Origin: Tetmemena sp. SeJ-2015
Lineage: Eukaryota > Ciliophora > Spirotrichea > Sporadotrichida > Oxytrichidae
DNA length: 64,000 nt
Direction: 5' to 3'
Assembly: GCA_027382625.1 (NCBI GenBank)
Contig: JAJKFJ010022509.1
Span: forward strand, 124,001 to 188,000
In this document: in pieces, positions 16,659 through 26,000 of the stretch
Position numbering within the stretch: the first letter of the stretch is position 1
How the letters are laid out: the number at the start of each line of letters is the position of its first letter
The notes under the pieces: model-generated
Seen by the model: only the letters and a program-made list of their open reading frames with translations
The model's database searches: none
What the model was told of the DNA's origin: nothing
Translations under genes and position numbers: made by a program

Positions 16659-18083
16659 TCAAAGCACCCACGGCTTGCGCCATTCCTTGGAGAGCAGCCC
16701 GGAGGCGGCGGCATTGTCGGCGATGGTTTCCGACTTCGGATCCCACTTCAAGCCAGTGCTGCCGCTGCGCAGGGCAATGTTTGCAAGGTGCGCGATGGTG
16801 ATGCTGCGGTGCGAGACTTCGATGGGGGTGGCAGTCGGTTTGCCATCAAAGATGCAGGAGAGGAAGTTGTCCGTGTGGTCCTTGCTTTCGTAGAGGTGAA
16901 TTTCCTCGGGGCGGGTCTTCTCGCGGAGGATGTCAGGGCTGCTGGCGGTGATCTTGCCACGATTGACGTAGATCCATTTGCCGTCATCGCCTTCAAACAT
17001 CACGCCGACGTGATCGAAGGGCTTTTTGGCGTTCGGCGTGGCCAGCGCGGCCTCCACTTCAGGCATGAGTTTGTGAGTCGGACTGGCCACCTGCATGACA
17101 AGGCCGTTTTCATACACGCACTCGAAGGCAAACTCGGAGGCTGTGTTGTAGAGGGCCGCCTTGTCCATGGTGCCGGAGACATTGCGCAGCGCGACGGGGC
17201 CGCTGAGCTGCGTGCCCATGCCCCACTGGGCGATGTCGATGTGATGCGCACCGAAGTCTGTGATCATGCCGCCGGAAAAATTGAAGTTGTGACGCCAGTT
17301 GAGCGGGAGGAGCGCGGGGCGGTAGTCCATGTGTTCTGCAGGGCCGAGCCACATCTCGTAATCGAAGTCGGGCGGGAGCGGTGCGGGATTGATCTGGTCC
17401 GCCATGCCATTCCAGTTTGAGTGGCCTCCAGGCAGGCCGACGCGCACGCGCTTGAGTTTGCCGATGCGGCCATTCTGCGTCATCTCGCAGGCGAGACGGA
17501 AGTATTGATCACTGCGCTGCTGGCTGCCGGTCTGCCAGGTGACGCCAGCCTTGGCGACTTCATCGCTCATGCGGCGGCCTTCGGCGATGGTGAGGGCCAG
17601 GGGCTTCTGGCCGTAGATATGTTTGCCTTTGCGCGCGGCATAGATGGCCAGATAGGCATGCCAGTGGTCCGGAGTGGAAACCTGCACTGCATCCAGGTCT
17701 TCTTTCTCCATCATTTCGCGAAAGTCCGAATAGGCGGCACAGGCCTTGACCGGTTTGTTAGCCGACTGGGAGTAATGCGCGTCGATGATCTTCTTGCCAG
17801 CCTCACGCCCACCGGTCCTTTTGCCATCGTAACCGTAGTGGCCGTACTCCTTCATGGGATCAGCCACGGCGATGACCTGGCACTTGCCGTTGTTGAGGAA
17901 GGACGGGGTCCAGTCCCCCGCAATCGTCCCCCAGCCAATGGCGCCGACAGTGATGCGCTCCGAAGGCGCGGGGCGTCCGCCTTTCCCGAGAGCCGTGGCG
18001 GGAATGATGGTGGGAAAACCAAGCGCGGCGGCGCTGGCGGTCAGGAAATGACGACGAGAGACGGTGGGAATATCTACAGCCAT
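16659..18083 (-). CDS. Tat-exported Gfo/Idh/MocA-family oxidoreductase
   Basis: 474 residues. The N terminus is a twin-arginine signal (SRRHFLTASAAALGF, R10-R11), so the folded cofactor-bound protein is exported. A Rossmann domain follows (ITVGAIGWGTIAGDW), with VSTPDHWHAYLAIYAARKGKHIYGQKPLALT. In relatives the lysine of the EKP motif is catalytic; here E is replaced by Q but K is kept. The C-terminal domain has FSGGMITDFGAHHIDIAQWGMG, typical of the family's substrate-binding sheet. These NAD(P)-dependent enzymes oxidise or reduce sugars and inositols; exported forms are very common in Planctomycetes and Verrucomicrobia, generally with unknown substrates. It is divergent from the sensor operon at 18188. 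Confidence 0.9.
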   Translation of the reverse strand: MAVDIPTVSRRHFLTASAAALGFPTIIPATALGKGGRPAPSERITVGAIGWGTIAGDWTPSFLNNGKCQVIAVADPMKEYGHYGYDGKRTGGREAGKKIIDAHYSQSANKPVKACAAYSDFREMMEKEDLDAVQVSTPDHWHAYLAIYAARKGKHIYGQKPLALTIAEGRRMSDEVAKAGVTWQTGSQQRSDQYFRLACEMTQNGRIGKLKRVRVGLPGGHSNWNGMADQINPAPLPPDFDYEMWLGPAEHMDYRPALLPLNWRHNFNFSGGMITDFGAHHIDIAQWGMGTQLSGPVALRNVSGTMDKAALYNTASEFAFECVYENGLVMQVASPTHKLMPEVEAALATPNAKKPFDHVGVMFEGDDGKWIYVNRGKITASSPDILREKTRPEEIHLYESKDHTDNFLSCIFDGKPTATPIEVSHRSITIAHLANIALRSGSTGLKWDPKSETIADNAAASGLLSKEWRKPWVL

Positions 18084-18187
18084 GCGCCTAACTTAGCGGA
18101 GGCTCCCGCTGTGGCCAGAAAAGAAATGAAGAACTCTGGTGCAAGCAAAAGTGGACATGATGCGTCTGATTGTTGCATGGTGGCGGG

Positions 18188-19159
18188 ATGAAAGAAACAA
18201 CGGCACTGCTGCAACGCTTCCTGCCCCTGCTGCTTGCCATGCTGCTGCTTGCGGCCTCATTCCTCCCGCATCATGAGAAAAAAAGCCGTCTTCGGATCGT
18301 CCCTGGAGTATGCCCGGCGGCCGAGCCACTGCTGGTGGCGGGCGACCTCCAGGTCCTGCCACCAAACCGCTTTCAAATCATCGAGATCACCTGGTCTTCC
18401 GCCGTGGTCCGTGCATTTGGGAGCGGAGCCGCTGATGTGGCGGTGGTGACCTTCGACAGTGTCATGCGCATGCGGGAGGCAGGGCAGAAGCTGAAGGTGC
18501 TGAAGGTGCTGAGCCAATCTGCAGGAGGGGATGCGGTTCTAGGACGTCAGGAAACTCAGCGGTTGCAGGATCTCAAAGGAAAACGCATAGGGGTCGAACG
18601 CAGTGCTGGTTTCTATTTGCTGGTCAACGCGCTGGAAAGCGCCGGCATGACGATGGCTGAGATCGAGGCAGTTCCCATGTTTCAATCCGAGATGGAACTG
18701 GCTCTGGAAGGGGGGCTGGTGGAGGCTGTCGTGGTCACGGAACCGTGGCTGACAAAACTTTCAAACAAAGGCACTCGCAACCTCTATGACTCCAGCCAGC
18801 TCAAGGTGCCGATCACCTATTTGCTGGTGGCCTCCGAGCGTGCCTGTAAATCATCCCGTGAAGAGCTGGAGACGCTGCTCCAAGTTCAGGAAGAAATGGC
18901 AGGCACCCTATGGGCGGGCAAACCCTTCCTGGGAATGGATGCCGTCCTGCGACGTGAGAACCTGAACGCTGCCGAGCTTACAGCATGCCTCGGGCGTCTG
19001 CGCCGGCTGAATAAGACTGAAAGTGAGGGAGTGCTGAAACAACTCCCGCAACTGGCGCTGCAGATGGAGGAGCAGATGATCCGTGCCGGCATCATCATGT
19101 CCAAGCCGGCGGGCGGTGAATGGATTGATGGCAGCTTTACGAAGGAGGCTCTCCCTTGA
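18188..19159 (+). CDS. SsuA/THI5 (NMT1)-like periplasmic substrate-binding protein
   Basis: 323 residues. An N-terminal hydrophobic segment (FLPLLLAMLLLAASF) acts as signal peptide or anchor; there is no lipobox cysteine. The rest matches the NMT1/THI5-type periplasmic binding fold: FGSGAADVAVVTFDSVMRMREAG, DLKGKRIGVERSAGFYLLVNALESAGM and VEAVVVTEPW. Relatives bind taurine/sulfonates, nitrate or thiamine precursors for ABC importers, but no permease or ATPase gene is near. Its TGA overlaps the TTG start of the histidine kinase (TTGA), so it is probably made with the kinase and may present a ligand to it. I chose ATG 18188 over 18170 for a better signal sequence. Confidence 0.8.
   Translation: MKETTALLQRFLPLLLAMLLLAASFLPHHEKKSRLRIVPGVCPAAEPLLVAGDLQVLPPNRFQIIEITWSSAVVRAFGSGAADVAVVTFDSVMRMREAGQKLKVLKVLSQSAGGDAVLGRQETQRLQDLKGKRIGVERSAGFYLLVNALESAGMTMAEIEAVPMFQSEMELALEGGLVEAVVVTEPWLTKLSNKGTRNLYDSSQLKVPITYLLVASERACKSSREELETLLQVQEEMAGTLWAGKPFLGMDAVLRRENLNAAELTACLGRLRRLNKTESEGVLKQLPQLALQMEEQMIRAGIIMSKPAGGEWIDGSFTKEALP
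19142..19158 (+). promoter_or_regulatory. Strong ribosome binding site deciding the TTG start of the kinase gene
   Basis: AAGGAGG at 19142-19148 lies 7 nt ahead of the TTG at 19156-19158, whose last two bases form part of the TGA of the upstream gene. A near-consensus Shine-Dalgarno sequence is unusual in this window and supports the rare TTG start. Confidence 0.8.
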
Positions 19160-20538
19160 ATTTGTTTCGCTCCATCCAAAGTCGAATCACACTGAGTGTG
19201 TTGTCGTTTGGCCTCCTGATGATTTTGCTCAACAACTGGAGAAACCAGCACTGGCTGACAGACCGCCGGCTCGTGCGCCTGGAGCAGGAGGCTACTGAAA
19301 CCGGCAGCCGCCTGGCGGGCCTGCTGCAGCACCTGTCCCGCAAGCAGCAGGAACGTGCCGCCGAACTCGAGATGGCCTACGTGTCCCTTTCTTCCGATGT
19401 TGATCTGGGGCTGGTATGCAACAAGGAGGGGATCGTCACCTGCTCCACACACATGCAATGGAAGCAGATGAACGTGCTGAAGACACCGCTGGAAAAAGAA
19501 TGGCGGCGGCACGCAACTGTGCTGCAGACCATGGCGCCTGCATTTGAATGGAACGCTGAAAAAACCAGCCTGGTGGTGATGGTGCCGTTCTTTGAAACCT
19601 ATGAATCAAGCAGCCGCGCTGCGGTCCTGATCCGCTATGATGCCACGCTGGCTCTGATCGAAGTACATGAGGAAGCCTGGCAGGAGTCTTTGCGGCAGGC
19701 CGGAGCGCTGCTGGCATCATGCCTGCTGCTCTGGTCCGCGCTGGATGAACTCATCACGCGCAGGGTGCGCAGAGTGGTGGAAATTTTGCGTGCCGCCAGC
19801 TCCAAGGACGGCCTCCCGATGACATTGGAGGGGCATGATGAGCTCTCCATGATCTCCGAAGAATTTGCCGGGGCGGTGACCAAGCTCAGGACGGCGGAAA
19901 ACATGGTGCTCGAAGCCGCTGAACAGGAACGCCGAAAGATAGGCAAGGATTTGCATGACGACCTCTGTCAAAGACTCTCAGCGATCAAAATGAAAGCAGG
20001 AGTCGTGCAGGGAATGATCCCTGATAAAGATGGCAAGATTGCCACCCTCGCCGGGCAGGTGGCGCAGGAGCTCTCAGAATCAACGGTGATCGCGCGCAGC
20101 ATGGCGTGGGGACTTTCACCCGTGGGCATCGAGGACCATGGATTGAAGGATGCGCTGGAGAATGTGCTGCAGTTTGCCGAGAAGTCATACATGGTGCGGT
20201 GCTCACTCGACTATTCCGATTTGAGCCCCTCTCTCACCGGGAGCTCCCAGGAATTGCTCTTCCGAATTGCTCAGGAACTGGTCGTCAACGCGTGCAAGCA
20301 TTCCAAGCCGGATGTCATCAACATCACCGTGAGGATGGAAGGTGCGAATGTGGTTTTGAGCGTCATTCATGATGGAGCACCGTTTACAGAACAGACAGCA
20401 GCGGGCGGTCGCGGCATGGGCCTGCATCTCATGGGTCAGCGGCTGCGCACACTCTCTGCTACGCTGGAGAGAACCATAGAAAAAGGGGAACGGGATTTCT
20501 CGATTGCCATTGTGCGGATTCCGCTAAAGAATCCATGA
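19156..20538 (+). CDS. NarL-type sensor histidine kinase (HisKA_3)
   Basis: 460 residues. Transmembrane segments at about 10-26 and 176-194 enclose a periplasmic sensor region of about 150 residues; a HAMP-like stretch follows, then a HisKA_3 dimerisation domain with the phosphoacceptor in RRKIGKDLHDDLCQRL (H267) and an HATPase_c domain (N-box ELVVNACKHS, G-box GRGMGLHLM). It should autophosphorylate and pass phosphate to the response regulator encoded next (ATGA overlap). The coupled upstream binding-protein gene suggests its sensor region reads the ligand state of that protein. The start is TTG with a strong ribosome site. Confidence 0.92.
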   Translation: MNLFRSIQSRITLSVLSFGLLMILLNNWRNQHWLTDRRLVRLEQEATETGSRLAGLLQHLSRKQQERAAELEMAYVSLSSDVDLGLVCNKEGIVTCSTHMQWKQMNVLKTPLEKEWRRHATVLQTMAPAFEWNAEKTSLVVMVPFFETYESSSRAAVLIRYDATLALIEVHEEAWQESLRQAGALLASCLLLWSALDELITRRVRRVVEILRAASSKDGLPMTLEGHDELSMISEEFAGAVTKLRTAENMVLEAAEQERRKIGKDLHDDLCQRLSAIKMKAGVVQGMIPDKDGKIATLAGQVAQELSESTVIARSMAWGLSPVGIEDHGLKDALENVLQFAEKSYMVRCSLDYSDLSPSLTGSSQELLFRIAQELVVNACKHSKPDVINITVRMEGANVVLSVIHDGAPFTEQTAAGGRGMGLHLMGQRLRTLSATLERTIEKGERDFSIAIVRIPLKNP

Positions 20539-21251
20539 CCTTAAAAAGGGCGATTGCCCACGAGAACCTTGCACCAATGAAAACCTCTCCCACACAAGCC
20601 GCCATACGAATCGCCATCGTGGATGACCACACCATGATGCGTGAGGGATGGCGGCTCTTCATTGAAAACGCCGCGGATCTGGCCTTTGCCTGGATGGCCG
20701 GAGATGCCTCTGAGGCGGTGCGCAAGGTGGACGAGGACACCCCGGATGTCCTGGTGGTGGACATCTCGCTGCCAGACCGCTCAGGGCTTGAGCTCATCAA
20801 GGATCTGCGGCTGCTGCGCCCGAAGCTGCCCATGATCGCCATTTCCATGCATGATGAGAAGCTCTACGCGCAACGCGCCCTCAAGGCAGGCGCCCGGGGT
20901 TATGTGATGAAGAGCGCCCCGCAAAAGGTGCTGGAGCAAGCCCTGCACCGTGTGGCGAGCGGCGGCATAGCCGTCAGCGAGGAAATGTCCGAGGAAATCC
21001 TGAAGGCTTTTTCTTCCGGCAACGCCACAGAATCCAAGGATTCCATCTCAGAGCTGAGCGACCGCGAGTTTGAAGTCTTCGTACTCATCGGCCAAGGGAA
21101 AAACACCGGTCAGATCGCTGAGGCGCTGCGGATCAGCACCAAAACCGTGGATGTGCACAAGATGAACATTCGTGCAAAACTGGGGATGAACGAGACGGGC
21201 GAACTGGCTTATTTTGCCATTCGCTGGGCGGAAGGACAGAAAGCGAGCTGA
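20535..21251 (+). CDS. NarL/FixJ-family response regulator
   Basis: 238 residues. The receiver domain (about 25-140) has the acidic pair in IVDDH, the phosphoacceptor in VVVDISLPDRSG (D76 from this start) and the conserved lysine in GYVMKSAP. The C-terminal LuxR-type helix-turn-helix is LSDREFEVFVLIGQGKNTGQIAEALRISTKTVDVHKMNIRAKLG (split here only for description). It should bind DNA after phosphorylation by the kinase encoded upstream. The ATG at 20535 overlaps the kinase stop (ATGA); an ATG at 20577, giving MKTSPTQAAIRIAIVDDH, is an equally good start by family length. Confidence 0.92.
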   Translation: MTLKRAIAHENLAPMKTSPTQAAIRIAIVDDHTMMREGWRLFIENAADLAFAWMAGDASEAVRKVDEDTPDVLVVDISLPDRSGLELIKDLRLLRPKLPMIAISMHDEKLYAQRALKAGARGYVMKSAPQKVLEQALHRVASGGIAVSEEMSEEILKAFSSGNATESKDSISELSDREFEVFVLIGQGKNTGQIAEALRISTKTVDVHKMNIRAKLGMNETGELAYFAIRWAEGQKAS

Positions 21252-21498
21252 GCGCACGCGATTTCCAAGTGACATTGGACTGCTGAATTTGCAGTACTTT
21301 CAGGGCTGCCAGCCTCTGATTCTCCAGCGGCTTTCATTGGTGTTGAGCCATGGCAGAGCTGGCTTGCCCGCATCCATGATCTTTGCCATGTTTTTCATGG
21401 CATGAAGGATGTCTGCTGAACGCTGCAAGAGGCCCCATGCCGCTGGCTGGAATTATTTCAGCCAGCCAGCACCGGGGCGAATGAGTGCAGGTGCAAAT
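21252..21498. other. Intergenic region between convergent genes, with a hairpin
   Basis: No gene is visible. The main structure is an inverted repeat at 21442-21470, GCTGGCTGG and CCAGCCAGC with an 11-base AT-rich loop. It lies between two converging genes and could act as a bidirectional terminator, but no T tract follows on either strand. Confidence 0.5.
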
Positions 21499-23022
21499 TC
21501 AGACATTGCGACGGCGACGGCGCATGCACAGGCCCAGAAGGCCAAACATCAGCAGCAGCAGGCGGCCAGGCTCAGGCACAACCACAACGATGATGCCCTG
21601 GGTATCGAACAGGCTCACGTCCCAGCGGAAGCCGGACCCGAGTTCAAAGAGATCCAGATCCGTGCCGGTCTCTGCACCGGTGCGCAGGTAACTGCCGTTG
21701 TATAGGACCCCGCCGACGTTGTAGGTCAGATCGGCACCGGCCCAGTCGAGGAGTTTGAACACATCCCCTGCGGTGGCATTGTAGCCGTTGTTAACGAGGG
21801 TGATTTTGGAGCCTGTCACAATGGACAATGCACCGCCTACAAGGATCTGATCATGCTGAGCGCTGGTGACCGGGTCATTGAGAAGGTGGCTGTAAGTCGG
21901 ATCAGTGGTGATGCCATTGATCCAAGTGCCGTAGCCCGCAGTATCGTAACCGACCGTATTCATGGCCGTGTAGCTGGAACGTTGGGCTTGGAGAGTGATG
22001 TCCGAGGTGGCACCAAAGGTGGCCGAGGAGACGAAGGTCAGCGTCCCCATGGAGGCTCCTGCTTCATCACCCGGGCTAAGATGGCCAAGAATGGTGGCGG
22101 CACCTTGAATCTGACCGGTCCCTGCGACTGTGGTGCCAACAGCGGATGAGAATCCAGCGGCATTGACGGCTCCCGTATCTCCCACACTATTGCGCCCCAC
22201 CTGCAGGATGCCTGCTGCGACTGTCGTCGTGCCAGTGTAGTCGTTGTCCAAGGTCATGGTGGCCCAGCCGCCGCCTGTTTTGACCACATTCAATGCAGCG
22301 GAAGCAGTGGGGCTGGCACCCGGAGCAAAGAACTGGCTGTTCAGAGTGCCGTTACGGAATTTGGCGTCCCACAGCACTTCCGTGGTGGCGGGTGTGCTTT
22401 GAGTGATCGTCAGCGTGCCTTCGGTGTCTGCGGCATTTTCAATGATTTCGGTGCTGCCATTGGTGCTGCCACCCATCGCGCCAGTGTCGCCGATGTAAGG
22501 GCCGACGCCGCCATTGGTGACCAGAGAGCCGATGGTGCGGGCGCCGCCGCCAATTTGGAGGATGGAGTTGTACCCCATGTCCACATCATTGGCAGCGGTA
22601 AGCGCCTTGTCATTTTCCAGGCGCAGAATGGTGGTCTGATCCTGGTCGTAGCCGGTGTTGGCGCTGATGCGGACATCACCTGTCCAGCCGCTGTTGTCGG
22701 CCTTGAGCACGGCGTAGTTGTAGGTCCGGCCACTGGTATTGTCATTGGCACCGCCGGCGTCGTCACCATAGAAGGTGATGTTGCCGCTGGTGGTTGTGCC
22801 GTCCAGAAGCTGGCCGTTGAAGTTGACGTAGTTCTGGCTGCCACCGTTCTCAGCGCCGTCGTTCATGTAAACGAGGAGGCTGTCATTCAGAGTAATGTCG
22901 CCATTGATGTTGATCAGGTTGCCGTTGCCGACAGTTTCAACGGAGAGTTGTTTCGTCTGGGTCGGATTATAAACCACGACGATGTCATGATTGATTTCAA
23001 CGGTGGTAATTCTGAACAACAT
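21499..23022 (-). CDS. C-terminal part of the giant repeat protein, out of frame, with PEP-CTERM signal
   Basis: A 507-codon frame that looks like the true C terminus of the giant gene next to it, displaced by one base. It continues the autotransporter beta-strand pattern (NVVKTGGGWATMTLDNDYTGTTTVAAGILQV is one full motif), then GQIQGAATILGHLSPGD and VGGALSIVTGSKITL, and ends with a canonical PEP-CTERM tail: VPEPG, a hydrophobic helix, then RRRRR. That tail directs proteins to the exosortase pathway for surface anchoring or release. Its first ATG (23022) has no ribosome site or signal peptide, so it is unlikely to be an independent gene. Either a frameshift has cut off the sorting signal, or +1 recoding or a sequence error joins the frames. 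Confidence 0.8.
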   Translation of the reverse strand: MLFRITTVEINHDIVVVYNPTQTKQLSVETVGNGNLININGDITLNDSLLVYMNDGAENGGSQNYVNFNGQLLDGTTTSGNITFYGDDAGGANDNTSGRTYNYAVLKADNSGWTGDVRISANTGYDQDQTTILRLENDKALTAANDVDMGYNSILQIGGGARTIGSLVTNGGVGPYIGDTGAMGGSTNGSTEIIENAADTEGTLTITQSTPATTEVLWDAKFRNGTLNSQFFAPGASPTASAALNVVKTGGGWATMTLDNDYTGTTTVAAGILQVGRNSVGDTGAVNAAGFSSAVGTTVAGTGQIQGAATILGHLSPGDEAGASMGTLTFVSSATFGATSDITLQAQRSSYTAMNTVGYDTAGYGTWINGITTDPTYSHLLNDPVTSAQHDQILVGGALSIVTGSKITLVNNGYNATAGDVFKLLDWAGADLTYNVGGVLYNGSYLRTGAETGTDLDLFELGSGFRWDVSLFDTQGIIVVVVPEPGRLLLLMFGLLGLCMRRRRRNV

Positions 23023-23037
23023 CCTGGTTCGAGATCA
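22997..23037 (-). other. Frame-change site between giant ORF and its PEP-CTERM segment
   Basis: On the minus strand the main frame reads ...AAT TAC CAC CGT TGA (stop at 22999-22997), while the frame carrying the C terminus is open from after a stop at 23037-23035. Skipping one T after CGT (+1) joins the frames into 9,973 codons. The 40-nt overlap holds no homopolymer longer than three bases. Confidence 0.75.
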
Positions 23038-26000
23038 CCAATCGCGCCGTTCCCTGGCGGTCAGCAGACCCCAAGGTGATCGTCTTACCCGTCAGATTGC
23101 CGGTGCCGAAGACATCCGCCTGATACATGCCATAGACAGTGCCCTGCTTGATGATCAGGTTGCCGGTCCAGTCAGGATTGTTGGAGCGGAACTCCATCTG
23201 GCCGATGCCATCCTTGATGATGTCGCCGTTTCCAGTGAGGAAGCCTGCGCCGTTGCTGAAGCGCATGGTCTGTCCGCTGAGGACATCAAAGGTGGTGGTG
23301 CCCTCGATGGTGATGAAGCCGTTGAGATTCACGGTGCGAACGGCCGGGTTGGCAAAACCTGCTGGCGTGGCCACCGAGGGATCCAAGGAACCCACGGTCA
23401 CATAGTTGCCGCCCTTGAAGGTGAGCCATTCTTCAAGACTCCAGTCCACAGCAGCGTTCATCGCCCCCATCTGGATGGCCAGGTTCGTTCCGCTGCGGAA
23501 GATGGTGCCATCCGCATAGGAGTTGTTGGTGCCGAGAATGGTGGACACCTGAGAGGTTGTGGCCGCAGTATTGTCACCGTTCAGGCGCAGGGTGCCTTCG
23601 CGGATATCGAGCAGCCCCTGGAAATTGGCATTGTTGCCGGTGTTCAGCGTGCCTTCCAGAGTCAGAGTGCCTGCGCCAACTTTGATGATGTCACCGCGAT
23701 AGAGTGCGGTGGAAGCGAGGGTTCTGACACGCAGCTCGGCTGCGCCATCGACCACGTCAATGGTGCCGCCAGCGCCGGTGGCAGTGACACCGCGGTTGCC
23801 GAGATCAGCATAGCCGGTGCCGGTGTAGCGCAACGTGCCGCCGCCAAAGGTGATCTGGTCCACGGTGGCAGCACCTGGATTGACACCGAGCTGGGACACA
23901 TCACTGATGGAGAGGATAGCGCCGTTGATGAAGGTCTTGCCTGTGTAGGTGTTTGCTCCGTTGAACACCACGACACCGGAGGTGCCGATGGTGGCGGCAT
24001 CCACTGTGCTCGGACCCGAGATGGTCACATTGATCGCGCCTGTGATAGGCACGTTCACATTCAAGTTTCCGGTGCTGAACTGGTGGAAAATCAGCTCAAC
24101 TCTTCCGCCTGTCGTGGTGAGCGCAGCACCAGTGCTGCCATTGATGGTCTTGTTTGCCGCACCCACATTGCTGCTCACCAGGATGGCACCGCCTGAGGAG
24201 GCGATACCGGTGCCGGCAATCGTCAGGATGCTGCTGCCGAGGTCGATGACGCCGTCTGAACTGGCGTTAAAACGCAGGGTGCTGATGCTCAGGGCAGCAC
24301 CGCGCGTGCCGCTGAAGCCAGCACCACCGTTTTCGGAGATGTTGCCGTTCGCAGTCCAGCTGGACACATCATTGTTATAGTCACTCGCGACACGAATCGT
24401 GCTGAAAGAACCCACATCGTTGGCACTGGCGCTGGCCACCATGGCGAAGTCTGTGGCAGTGCGCAGCTGTGTACCGTAGGTGAGCCAGGCAATGATGGCA
24501 TCCTTGGCCGCCGCCGTGGAACTGACGTTGAAGTCGAGGGTGATCTGAGCGGTGCCGCCTGCCGAGTTGTCCTCAATCAGGTTGGCCGTGGCACCAAGGC
24601 TGCGGGTGAAGTTGCTCGTGGTGTTGTTGGCATTCGCATTGCCCATGTTGATGGTCATGTTGCGGGCCGTGCCTGTATTGGTAGTGCGCGCCACGATTTC
24701 ATTGCCGCCTAGGGTGAAATCCAGCACCCGGATGGCGGCATTGTTAGTGGCGAAGGAGGTGGTCGTGTTGGCATCACTGCTGGCCAGAGCAATCAGAGTG
24801 CCGCCATCAAACCGTGCGTTCAGGCTGGCCACGAGCGCCTGCACCGTGGTGCCGGTGTGATTTAGAACCAAGGTGCCGCCCGCCAGGACGAAGTTGGAAT
24901 CAGAGGCAGATGCAAGTCCCGTGTTTTGCAGGATGACTGTTCCGCGACCTTGTTTGAGGAAGCCGAAATTTGGCGCGGTGGTGCTGCCAGTGTTGCCAGT
25001 GATCACTTGATTGATGACCACGGTGCCTCCGCTCTGTGCCTGTAGATTGGCCACGATGCTGCCTGTCACAAGCGTGCCTGTGCCAGTGCCGAAAGTCACT
25101 GTGCCTGACTCATTCAAACCGCCCACGTATTTGGCTCCCGTGCCAACCATGGACCAGGAGGCCATGTTGAAGAACTGGCCGGCGCGGGTCAGGAAGAGAG
25201 AGCTGAACAAGTTGGAGCCATTGCCCATCACAAAACCCTGCATGCTTGTGCTGCCGTTGATGGCAAAGGCGGTGGTGTTCGAATCTGCATTCGGTATGCG
25301 GCTGATGGCGGTGTTCGTCCAGAATCCACTGCCATCATTGCCGACTGCATTGGGGTCATAGTTGATCAGCATGTCACCACGAAGGAGAGAGAGGCGCCCG
25401 GCGGCATTGTACTGCTGCTCGAATATGAAGGCCGTCTGATCGTTACCGGCGGCAAGGTTGACGCGCAGCACTTCATTCTCGTTGGTGCGAACTCCGGCCA
25501 GGGTCGGCAGAGTGGAGATCACATCGGCGATCGGAATGGCGTTTCCGCTGCCATCAGCCTTGTCGCCGAAGGTGCCGCGGAAGATGAATGCCTGCATCAG
25601 TTCACCCGAAGTGTCGAACTGGACAACGCGGGAGTCGATTTGCGTGATGTCATTGCTGATGGCCGTATTGCCTCCAACGATGTTGCCATTGATGATGGTG
25701 TTGCTGTTGGCATCCAAGCGGATACGCGGCGTGAAAATCGTCTGGCCGGCAAGGTCCACGTTGTCGATGGTGATGTTGCCAAAATAGTTCAGGGTGCGGC
25801 TGAAATTGCGGAGGATCTGCTGATCACCGGAAAGCACTCCAATGTAGATGTCCTCACGCGCGGTCGCGGAGCCGATCTGGACACCTGCAGTGGAGCTGAG
25901 ATTGCCGCTGCCTGTGATGACAACGCCGTTGCCATCGCCCCCCGCACCGAGTCCGGTGCGGCCGTTGGTGACCTGCAGATCCCCCTCACTGATGCTGGTG

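Noticed and set aside
21442..21470. Hairpin as a rho-independent terminator
   Set aside because: The stem is good but no T tract follows on either strand, so it is listed only as a hairpin.
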